Assembly (NCBI RefSeq): GCF_030272615.1
Contig: NC_081415.1
Coordinates: forward strand, 266,791,425-266,855,424
Direction of reading: 5' to 3'
DNA length: 64,000 bases
Source: Cryptomeria japonica
Lineage: Eukaryota; Streptophyta; Pinopsida; Cupressales; Cupressaceae
Each line of letters begins with the position of its first letter. Position 1 is the first letter of the stretch. The translations under genes and the position numbers were made by a program. The notes under the pieces were generated by a model that saw nothing but the letters and a program-made list of their open reading frames with translations, did no database searches and was not told the origin of the DNA. This document shows, piece after piece, positions 1 to 9,850 of the stretch.

Positions 1-1983
1 ATTCAAGTGTTTTAAAAGTTTGCAATTTTTTCGATCTTTGGTTTTGGAGTGCAATGATGATGATTTTGATAAAAACCAAGTCCAATAGGAACGATATATC
101 CTATGACGTGGGACAAGGTTATCCTGACCAAATGTTATAGTTTTGTGATAGAGGATGATAGATCCTGATGAGAAACTATGTTTTTGAGTAATCAGTTTAT
201 CAAAGAGGGTGATAATGCACTTTGAGATGTTTAGATCTTGAACTTGTTGAAGGCGAATACTTGAAAATATTGAGGTGTCTATTTCTAGAGTCCAATTTGA
301 TAGATGATAACTTGGCCAAGCGAACCAAGGAGACAATCTAAGCACAAAATGACAAATAATAGGTGTTTATGCTCACTATAAACTGACCAAGCAAATATGA
401 TAGATCTAAAAAAGACATGCAAGAAGATAGTTCTGGATAGACAAAGACATAAATTCATATGACAGATTATACAGCCCTGAACGACAATTTAGATACGCTC
501 ATATGACAAACCAGAAATTTCGCACGAAAAAAGACATAAACTCATATGAGCTTTCTCACAAAACCAGATGACAAATGATGACACAAAATTCTCTACTAAG
601 ATGACTCGTATGACAATTCTCATTGGGCTAGAAGATTAAAGATGGCATAAATTTTTTTGCTAAACTAGCTCGTACGACAATTCTCACTAGACTGGACAAT
701 AAACTAGATGCCTCATACGACAAACTAACAAACTCGTATGATAGAGGATAGAATAGAGACAAAAAATTTGTTTGGACATATTTTTGATTAACGAAGTTTG
801 ATGTTTTGCTTCTATTTTCCAGTTTTTTAGATGTCTGATTTTTTGTTTTAGGGATGAAGACACATCAAACACTTGATATGTTAAGCGACCTCAAGAAAAA
901 TACACTACCTAAGGAAGTTGGCTAAGAGAGAAAACCTTTTCTTGCAAACTTAGGTACACACCCAATAGCTAATCAAAATACGGCCGATGAGTCTCATGCA
1001 ATGGATTCTCAACGTCGTATTATCGGACTCCAAATGCTAATGGGGGCACGATATGGCAAGTATCTTGGGAGAGTTACTATCTCTCTTGCATAAAGATTAT
1101 CCCCCTTTTGGAGGTGAACCGAGTAGCTTCTAATCTTAATTGGAACTAGTAAGGGATCTATTTGGCACGTCGAGGTATAAACTCAATTAAGAGGTCTCCC
1201 AGCCTTGAAAACCAAGGTTTGATATACCTGAAGGTACAGAGGAGAGCTATTCCCGAGAATTGCGATTGACTTGATTTTCATCAAATCACATTTATTTTAT
1301 AGTGGGTTGGAGTACTTGGCATTAGATGTTCCCACTTGGGTCATTCCCCTCTACGCGGCCTTAATGGCTTTGGCCTTATAAACTCCTCGAGAGGGTAGGC
1401 CTGCTAAAGATATGTACTATTGAAAGAAAAGGATGAGTTTGGCTTTCTGATCACCTAAGAAATGTGAGTGCATACTCGCCTATCATCAAAAAACATAATA
1501 CATGTTTGTTCATTTCCTTTAACAAAAACAAGTGTGCGTAGAAAATTTAAAGAAGACATAAAGTTTGGTTGATTCCTCCTAGGCAACCTGCAAAATAGAT
1601 ACATTAGTAGTCATGATGTTTGGAGGAAATGAAGCTTTGACGAGTGTAATCTTCGACAAACATCCTGCAAAAACTAGTTAGGGTGCCAAAAAACTCACAA
1701 ACAAACTAGGGTTAGCATTAGTAATAATCAAATTGAAGCATGAAAACCCTAAAATGCAATCTGTTTTGAAAACATAGAAATAGAATTTTGTACAACAATT
1801 CTCACCTAATTGTACGACAATTCTCACCTGCTCATATGAGGACACAAAGGAACTCGTACGAGGTAGAAAGGGAACTCGTATGAAAATCTAAATCAAACCC
1901 AACTAGAAACTTGCTAGATTGGAAATTTGATGATGCTAAGAGGCCAAAAAATGAGATTTCTAGCCCCACGGTGGGCGCCAAAA
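1..1983 (-). mobile_element. Element A: leader of a Tat-like Ty3/gypsy element, cut by window edge
   Basis: This is the region just inside the 5' LTR of a minus-strand element; gag and pol would lie left of the window. No convincing ORF is present. A block at about 1298-1460, beginning TATAGTGGGTTGG, matches the leaders of the Tat composite at about 11291-11455 and 28586-28745, which places A in the same lineage as a divergent family. Two clusters of a short motif, CTCRTAYGAC, lie at 454-742 and 1809-1884. The lineage assignment rests on the shared leader block and shared primer-binding site, because no coding domain of A is visible. Confidence 0.7.
1963..1980 (-). other. Primer-binding site of element A
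   Basis: The reverse complement reads TGGCGCCCACCGTGGGGC and lies three bases inside the LTR end. The same motif occurs at both PBS positions of the Tat composite. A TGGCGCC start is common at plant Ty3/gypsy primer sites; I do not assign the tRNA. Confidence 0.8.
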
Positions 1984-3129
1984 TGTCGTGCTTGTGAAGT
2001 GTGATACCTGCAGTTGCAACACAAACACTCAATAGATCATTACAAGCATGGTTAAAAAATAAGAAGAAAATGAAAGATGAACCATGACAAAGAAACCTAT
2101 CACTTCCTAAGAGATGCGAGTATGGATTTGCTCTCAGATCTGGATAAGCAATCCCAGTGACTTGACTACACCTAGATGGAGGATTTGAAATGATAATGAC
2201 ATGCAAAGATAAGATTGATTATGCTAGATTGATCTAAGAAACTAATTAAGCTAATGATATGCATGACTATGATGATGATGCAATTAAGATAGAAAAGAGA
2301 TTGATTAAGCCACATGATTCAACAATTATGCTAGAAAATGATCAAATTAAGCTAAATTTAAGATGCAATTGCCTATAAAAATAATGCTCAAATGATATGC
2401 CTATAGTAAAAATGCCTAAATTGATAATGAGATGAGATCCTTTGTGCTCCAAAATAGGTGATATTTATAGGATTTCCAAGGCTAGGGGTGAGATGGTAGG
2501 AATCAACAGTCAAGATTGAGTTTGAAGATATCAAGGGTGAAATTGGAGGAGGTTGGAGAAGAGGTTGGAGGAAGGGACACTTGTCATCTTTGTGGTGACA
2601 AGTGTCAAGGAGCCTTGCTCATGGGAGGGCAAGTGTCCAAGAGAGGAGACATGTGGCCAAAATGCCATGTGTCTCAAGGGAAGAATATCCACACCATAGG
2701 AGGTTAGGATAAGGAGGTTAGAATGTGTAAGATAGGATAGGGTTGGTTAAACCCAAGGTTAGGTGGAATGGGTTAGGTTAGAGGGATGGTTAGGTTAGGT
2801 GGTTAGAAGTTAGGAGGCATGTGGGTAAAAATTCAAATAATAGGAAAAGACTAATTAATTTTCAACAACTCATAAATTGATTTGTTTTAATTAATTTGAG
2901 GATTAGAAGAATTGATAGAAATGGGGGGGAAGATTAATTAATTCAAATTATTTAATCAAAGGGGACCATGGAATGAACTTGATGAATAAATCCTTAGATT
3001 TATTAATAAGTAGATGAAAGGGAGAATTTAATCAAATTGCCTAATGAATTCAATTTAATTAGGAAGGGGGATTAATTAAATAATTTCTTATTTAATTAAT
3101 TATCTTCAAACCATTTTTAGGTGTATACA
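1984..3129 (-). repeat. Element A 5' LTR (1146 bp)
   Basis: On the + strand it runs from TGTCGTGCTTG to GTGTATACA, giving TG...CA termini, with the PBS directly inside at 1963-1980. Its outer end (3130) abuts chromovirus gag sequence. The distal part is rich in TTAATTAA-like stretches, as are the LTRs at 12494-13944 and 29816-31280. The partner LTR and the second target duplication are outside the window, so the outer boundary rests on the terminal CA and on the change to coding sequence. Confidence 0.72.
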
Positions 3130-4630
3130 TTTTCAATCTTAATCCCATGCTTTAAGAAGAGTCCATAAAATATGTTGCCTTTCTTTTAGATGCCCGGTTG
3201 CTCATGAGTGTTGGCATCATGATATGACCACCATGGATCATGCAAAAATCACATCCTATGCATAATTCACTAAGAGATTAATTGAGAGATTTGACAAGAA
3301 GGACCTAGAACTACATTTTAAGGAATTAACAAAGCTAAAACAATGGGACTTAGTAGATGCATATGTTGCTGATTTGAAGAGATTGTCAGTTTTGGTGATA
3401 GCTATTTCATAGAGGAGGATTATTATGCTTTTCATAGATGGATTACAGGAGCCTCTGAGGAGATGGATGAGAGCATTCAACCCTCCAACCCTATAAGAAG
3501 TAATTAAAAAGGCTAGAGATATGGAGACTACCACTTCAAGGAGTAAATTTCAATCCAAGGATTTTCTACATAAGAAGGATATGGAAAACAAGAATTTCCA
3601 AAAGAAATCATATAAGCCTTGAAGTGATTCAAAATGGTTGGATGGTGAACAGTTAAATGATCTTAGGAGGAGAAAAACATGTTTTTCATTGTAGGGAACC
3701 ATGGGATTCTTCACATAAATCTAGCCTCAAACCCAAAGCAAAACAATTAGAGTATTTTTCTACTGATGAATCAAAAAAATCAGAATAAAAAAAATAGATC
3801 AACCATCTGATTCAAAGAATGGTGAAGAGGAAAACACACCAGATGAATATCCCATGGAAAATAGGACCCTTTTTCGAAATCTCCAGTGCTCAAAAGGAAA
3901 TTACTTGCAAGGTGAGTGGTGTAATATAGGGGAAATGAGTAGTTGCTTTGATTGACACAAGAGAAACACATAATTTCATTATTGAGAAAGTAGTGGCAAA
4001 AAGAGGTCTACAAATAGAGGAGCATGATTGGTTTAAGGTTATGGTAACATATGGGTACAAAATCCCTTACACTTGTAAAATTTCAAATCTAACTATACAA
4101 TTAGGGGGTTATCATCTACATGATTAATATTTTATGATAGATATGGGGGAAAATGATGTCATTCTTGGTATGGTTTGGATGACATCACTTGTGGAGTTCT
4201 CTTTCAACTTACAAAGATTGGAAATGAGCTTTGAACATCAAGGGAGGAAGCTTGTACTAAGAGGACTTTTCAATGGAGGGCCCAAATTAGTGTCACTCAA
4301 GAGGATGAAGAGGTTGATTAGGCATAGTAAAATTGGGTGGGCAATCGAGTGTCTTATTATACCTAAGGTTCCAGATATTTAGGATTAGCAAAAGAATAGT
4401 TACCACCCAAATATTTAGTTGGTGTTATCCAAGCATACCAAGGTGTTTAGGAGTATTACCCAGGAGTTCCACCTGATAGGGGTATGGATCATGTCATTGA
4501 GGTAAAAGAGGGACCTTTAACCTATCATTACAAATACTTATTACCATCCTAAGAGGCAAAAAGATGAGATTGAGAAGGCAATTGAGGAGCTGCTTAAGAT
4601 GGGACACATAAGGCCCAACAAGAGTCCCTT
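3130..4630 (+). pseudogene. gag-pol: Chromovirus gag-protease and start of RT (first segment, degenerate)
   Basis: Translated pieces on the + strand give a Ty3/gypsy gag: a capsid-like stretch (LKRLSVLVIAIS..., GLQEPLRRWMRAF, about 3370-3490) and then a CCHC-type knuckle of the C-HC-REPW--SHK form near 3680-3720, one base out of frame. A retropepsin follows at about 3950-4260. Its catalytic DTGA is changed to DTRE, followed by THNFI, and the later DVILGM motif is kept. The last bases encode the RT entry (EEAIEELLKMGHIRPNKSPF shape). Many stops and frameshifts make it non-functional. The segment stops at 4630, where Copia-1 is inserted, and resumes at 35030 in the same frame. Confidence 0.85.
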
Positions 4631-5809
4631 TGTTAGAATGAACCAAAGGAAAACTAAGAGGGGGGGTGAATTAGTTTTCCACAAGTTAAACAATTATTAT
4701 AGATGATAAACCTTCTACCAGAGCAAAATGAGAACACTGAGAAAGATAAAGCATGAGAGTACACAACACACAACACCAATATTTTGATGTGGAAAACCCG
4801 ATGAAGGGAAAAACCATAGTGGGAAACCCTACCCACAATCAGATAATACTTTTGCATCAATATGTGAAAATATTATAATGGGGATTGAACTTGCAATCGG
4901 GCCAACTGCCTAGAGGACACTCCTCAACACAAAAGGGCAGTCTCACTGACTTACATAATCATTGGACTACAATCTAGAGGAAATGAACTATGGAAATAGT
5001 ATATCCTAATTCTTGGTTATAGTTATGGTTAAGAACATTGTCTGTAACACAACCGGAGGACTAAATCCTCATACAACTTGATCAACAACCTCTATCAACC
5101 TTGCAGACCTTATTTTACATCTACATCTATTCGTTAATCACTCATCTATACGTCCAATCCATTCATCATTCATGATCTACAATGAGATCTTACAATCATA
5201 TTTATACATTACATATTAGACCTAAACAAGTAGGTCAACCACCCTAATATAAATTTATCATTACAATGCATAAACAATAATTGGATCACAACCCATATCG
5301 GCCAAGGACCCAAATAACATCCTCAAATGATCAAACACTTTCAGAGAGGATTCTGGATCAATTGTAGCATGTTACACCAACCGGGAAAATCCCCAAGTGT
5401 CAATAACAAAGAATATCCTCCCAGACCCAAATAGGATCACAAAATCTTCATGCTAGCCAATGTAAAGCCACCAAATAATTGGAACATGATCAAGAACACC
5501 TTTAACATGCTAAGAACCATTTCTAGAAGCCGCATCAAAACCACTTAACTATTTCATCAAATATCACCAACTGGGACTAAGAACATCAACCGATAGTCTA
5601 GAACATAATCAATAGCTTCTAGAGCACCAAATCATGAACCAACTAAATATGACATACATATAATCATCATGAATATCCTTCCAAAACTGAATCCAACAAT
5701 CTAAACGTACCAAAGTAGAATCTCTGTTAACCTCTGCAAAAGCCATGTCCAACCGAAGCAGTGTTGATATCAATGACAACACATAATTAATTCCTTCATA
5801 TTGCCAACA
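4631..5809 (-). repeat. Copia-1 3' LTR (1179 bp)
   Basis: It runs from TGTTAGAATGAACC to TTGCCAACA on the + strand and matches 33830-35029 along its whole length with scattered substitutions, several of which look like C/T transitions. The polypurine tract adjoins its inner end at 5810. Confidence 0.92.
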
Positions 5810-5821
5810 ATCTCCCCCTTT
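5810..5821 (-). other. Copia-1 polypurine tract
   Basis: The reverse complement reads AAAGGGGGAGAT and lies directly against the TGTTGGCAAT start of the 3' LTR. The same 12-mer, with about 20 further matching bases, is found at 48232-48243 in Copia-2. Positions 5822-6203, up to the end of RNase H, hold no ORF; another CT-rich tract lies near 6000-6020. Confidence 0.85.
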
Positions 5822-6203
5822 GGCATTGATGGCAACATTGAATGCAAAAAATATCCAAGTGCCAAGGAATGCCAACAATCTCCAAGAAATTCTCTCCCAA
5901 GATAACAACAAAAGAACTAACTGATCTTTGGCTGATCTGATATATTTGGTTCTCACTTTTTGAAATATCTCTCCCCCATACTGGAATATGTTCTTTTATT
6001 TTTCACATGGATATCTCTCCCCCTTTGAAATCAATTCTGAAGGGCTAATGCCAAGGTATTCAACCAATCAGCTAACTACTCCCCCTGAGTAGCAACACCA
6101 TCTCATCAACCCAGATCAGAAGATATTTCTGATAAGATCACTGAATTGATGCATCTTTGCATCTCTCAGTCTCTTTTAGAGGGGTGGTGACCCCAAATTG
6201 ATT

Positions 6204-6531
6204 TTAGAGATATTCAAAAGTATTTTTGGGCAATGGTTTTGTTAGAATATCGATAATTTTTTCCTGAGTGGGCACATATACCAATCTGACTTCCTTTGCT
6301 TCAACCTTTTCTTTCAAGAAATTATATCTTATAGATGTATGTTTCGATTTGGAATGAAATACCGAATTCTTTGACATATCAATAGAAGATGTATTATCAT
6401 AGTGAATAATAATTGGCTCATCATAAATTACCCTTAAATCCTTCAACATTTTCTTCATCTATAAGATGAGTACAATTTGTTGCAGCAACTACATATTCAG
6501 CTTCAGCAGTAGATAATGAAGTGCATGATTG
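6204..6531 (-). pseudogene. pol: Copia-1 RNase H
   Basis: The translation shows the C-terminal copia RNase H signature: EPIIIHYDNTSS (metal-binding D), then FHSKSKHTSIRYNFL and the family-typical LTKPLP near the end. The part just upstream (6459-6531) keeps the ATNC-type and AEAEY-type features only with stops. RNase H removes the RNA strand during reverse transcription. It is the last pol domain, as expected for Ty1/copia, and is broken upstream by stop codons. Confidence 0.88.
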
Positions 6532-7653
6532 TTATTTGCTAAGCCTTGAGACTAATTTCTTCCCAAGAAATAATGAAACACCTGTAGTTGTCTTCCAATC
6601 ATCAACATCTCCTGCCCAATCTGAGTTTGTATAGGCACATAATCTGAAATCATCATTCTTTGGATACCATAACCCATAATTTGTTGTTCCTTTCAAATAT
6701 CTGAATATCCTTTTAACAACAATTTCATGATTTTCTCTTGGATCAAATTGAAATCTAGAAGCAATGCAAACAACATTCATTATATCCGATTTGGTCTGAG
6801 TTAAGTACAGTAGTCCACCAATCATTGATTTGTATCTAGTTGAGTTCACTGTAGGAGATTCATCTTTCTTTGATAGTTTGCTACTGGTTATCATAGGGGT
6901 TCCAACTATTTTTGAGTTTTCAAGTCCAAATTTCTTTAGCAATTCTTTCACATATTTAGTTTGACAAATGGAAATACCTTTATCAGTCTGAGTGATCTGT
7001 AGACCTAAGAAAAATTATATCTCACCAATCATAGACATTTCAAATTCATTCTTCATGTCATCAAAAAATGTCATGCATAGATTTTCTTCTCCTCCAAAAA
7101 TGATATCACCAACAAAGACTTCAATGATCAATATGTCATCATGCTCAATCTTATAAAATAAGTTGCTATCAGCATTACCTTTGCTAAATTTGACCTTCAA
7201 AAGATGTTTATCCAATCTAGCATACTAGGCTCTAGGGGCTTGTTTCAATCCATATAAGGATTTCCTCAATCTGTATACCATGTCCTTGTTCTCTGATAGT
7301 GAAAATCCATCAAGCTACTCAATGTAGACTTCTTCTTCAAGATCTCCATTTAGGAATGCACATTTGAATTCCATCTAATATACCTTGTATTTCTTATGTG
7401 CAACATAGGCAAGAAATAGTCTTACTACTTCAATCCTTGCAACCGGAGCATAAGTTTCATCATAATCAATTCCCTCTTGTTGTGAGTATCGTTTGCAAAC
7501 CAAACTAGCTTTGTTTCTTACAACTTGTCCTTCATTTAATTTGTTTCTGAATACCCATTTAGTTCCAATAATATTTTTATCTTTAGGCCTAGGAACCAAT
7601 TCCCATGTGTTATTCTTTTCTATCTGATTTAATTCCTCTTCCATTTCTTTCAT
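6532..7653 (-). pseudogene. pol: Copia-1 reverse transcriptase (active site altered)
   Basis: Three pieces on the minus strand make a Ty1/copia RT. The N-terminal part (7375-7653) has NNTWELVPRP, GTKWVFRNK and DYDETYAPVARIE. The middle part (7015-7215) covers the catalytic loop, where the usual YVDD is changed to FVGD (VFVGDIIFGG). The C-terminal part (6532-6951) has KELLKKFG, YLTQTKSDI, RYLKGTTNYGLWY and SDWAGD. Stops separate the pieces. Loss of the first catalytic Asp and the breaks make it non-functional. It copied the element RNA in virus-like particles when active. Confidence 0.92.
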
Positions 7654-8361
7654 CCAATTCTCATCTTTACATGCTTAAATAATTGATTCTGGTTCAATTT
7701 GAGAGATTAAACATACATCTTCAACAACTAACCTTCTTCAATGTGTCATCACACCTTTTCTCTTATCTCCAATGATCTGATCTTCAGAATGATTCAGCTT
7801 TACATACTTGGGAGTCTTTGGATTATCTTGAATTTCTGACTCTTTATACTCTTCAACAGTTACTATGGAGTTTTCTGATGTTATTAGAGCAACTGAATCA
7901 ATGCTCTGATTTGATTCTTGCATTACTAGTTCTGATCTGACAATCTCATCTTCTGGTCCATAGTCATATGATCTGATCTAATTGATTCTTTGCTCATCCA
8001 CTCTGACATTTGTGCTTTCCACTATCCTTTGCAATCTTTTGTTAAAACATCTATATGCTTTTCTCTTAGTAGAACAACCCAAGAATATTCCTTCATCACA
8101 TCTAGGATTAAATTTCCCTATTCCATCATCTCTTCTGATATAGCATTTACTTCCTTTTTTTTTGAAATACTTGATAGGAGTATGACCGAACCATAATTCA
8201 TAAGGAGTCTTACCTATCTAACCTTTTATGTGTATTCTATTGAAAGTGTAGACTGCAATACTAATAGATTCTCTCCAATAAATATGAGGCAATTTGGCTT
8301 CCATCATCACTGTGCTTGCAACATCTAAGATAGTAATGCTCTTTCTTTCCACTATTCCATT
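7654..8361 (-). pseudogene. pol: Copia-1 integrase C-terminus and linker to RT
   Basis: The stretch between the integrase core and RT is degraded. 7738-7923 keeps an acidic linker with DNPKTPKYVKLNHSEDQI, typical of the variable region before copia RT. 8200-8361 carries the reverse complement of integrase C-terminal sequence (PYELWFGHTPIKYF- and AKLPHIYW-like pieces) with stops. An opposite-strand ORF at 7990-8196 is a shadow. Confidence 0.7.
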
Positions 8362-8793
8362 CTACTGTGGATTTCTAGGTGTAGATAATTGTCTTTTGAT
8401 TCCATATTTCTCACAAAAATTGTTGAATTCACCGGATGCAAATTCACCACCTTGATCTGATCTTAAGCATTTTATCTTCAATCCTGTTTCTGTGTCAACC
8501 ATAGCTTTGAATATTTTTAACTTATCAAGGGCTTTTGATTTTTCTTTCAAAAATGTAACCCGCATCATTCTAGAGTAATCATCAATAAGCAACACAAACT
8601 ATCTATCTCCTTGAAAGCTTTTAATCCTTGTAGGACCACATAGATCAGTATGAATAAGATCAAAAATTTAATTAGATCTATCATGTATGCTTTTGAAAGA
8701 AGTTCTGACTTTCTTACCCATTTGATAGTCTCTACATACTAGATTATGAGGCTTCGTGATCTTGGGAAAATCTCTGACAACCTTGGTTGAACT
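8362..8793 (-). pseudogene. pol: Copia-1 integrase core, interrupted by the Tat composite
   Basis: The sequence 8596-8793 encodes TKVVRDFPKITKPHN, then the zinc-associated C..C of the HHCC finger (LVCRDYQMGKK, first C kept, second changed). 8362-8595 gives the catalytic core: DDYSRMMRV, KCLRSDQGGEFASGEF (second catalytic D) and CEKYGIKRQLSTPRNPQ ending in a stop before the glutamate motif. The N-terminal half of the finger lies at 31286 and beyond. Removing the insert joins codons for KIS to STKVV at the GAACT target duplication (8789-8793). Several stops make it defective. Confidence 0.92.
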
Positions 8794-9062
8794 TGTGTGT
8801 GGGAAATGTGGGTGACAGAAACATAAAAGTTTGATTCCAAAGTGTCCACACACCAATGAGACTCTTGGTGCAATTTATAGGAGCTATATTAAATAGCTCA
8901 ACTTCCCAAGGGGTATCCCAATGTTCTCTATCTCACATGATCCCTCAAGTCAATACCTTTGCTCTCAGATCAGTGAGCAAAGTGACTTAGGAATGACAAC
9001 TCCAAGAATGAGTGATGCTTGATTAATTTACCATGAATACATTCCTAGATATGCATGATATT
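8794..9062 (-). repeat. Remnant of LTR3 of the Tat composite
   Basis: It begins TGTGTGTGGGAAATG exactly as LTR1 does at 29816 and follows it to GCATGATATT, then switches at 9062-9066 into sequence matching gag near 26370. About 1.2 kb of this LTR, and the pol of the second unit, are deleted. A few shared bases (TTG/TTT) sit at the junction. Confidence 0.88.
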
Positions 9063-9850
9063 GTTTTTTGGGGGTATTATTTTGTTCATGTATGATTTTC
9101 GGGTCACATGTTTCTTCTTCTCTTTGTTGGTCTTGATAGGCGTAATTTCTAGACCTTGTTCGAAACATTCGTTCATATAAATTTCTTAAGTTTTTAGTAT
9201 CAAAATCTTCAGGAAGTCTAACTCATTTTCTAGTTAGTATGAGTATATATTTTTCCTTGTCTACTTCAATAAGTCTTTCCATGAGCCTTTGTAATGAGGG
9301 GTTTTCTTGACACTCTTGGAGAAGTTCCTTGGTGATCTTTGTATCTCCCATATTAGCATACTCATCAAAAGGGTTGGATAATATACAACCCATACTTGAT
9401 TCTGGTTGTGATTCTTTTTGTTTGTTTCTCTAAGAGCGAGTGACAATGGGCATTTAGTAAATTTCCACTATGATGAATTCTTCATTTTCTATGGGAGTTC
9501 TAGGTGGTGTTGGTGGTTTGAGTTGAGCTTCATTATATGTGATATAGAACTATGGGAATAAAGTGGGGTTGATCTTTCCTCCTTGATTTAGGCATTGGTT
9601 GAACGTTGCTTTATGAATATTAGCTCTACTTCTCAAAGGTTCTTTGTCAAACTCATTTGTTTTGCCTTGGATATAAAATCACATGTGATGCAAGAATGCG
9701 CGATGCGATGCAAAGAGTTGGCGATTCATGTAGAGAAACTTATTCCTTTTTGCAAGTGTCTTAGAACTAGGTTGTCTCTTTTTTAACTTATTTTTGTGAT
9801 GAAGACTTGTTCTTCTCAAAATATGAGCAGTGGTCATACACGAATGATCA
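9063..9850 (-). pseudogene. gag: Fragment of gag N-terminus, second Tat unit
   Basis: This region matches 26371-27138 of the complete unit nearly base for base. It therefore encodes the degraded start of gag, including the part corresponding to the FDEYANMGDTKITEELLQ region (near 9300-9400). Frameshifts and stops break it. The + strand ORF at 9595-9786 is a shadow. It joins the LTR3 remnant at its 3' side by deletion, so no pol follows. Confidence 0.8.

Noticed and set aside
1984-3129. Target duplication of element A
   Set aside because: The other end of the element is outside the window, so no pair of flanking 5-mers can be compared.
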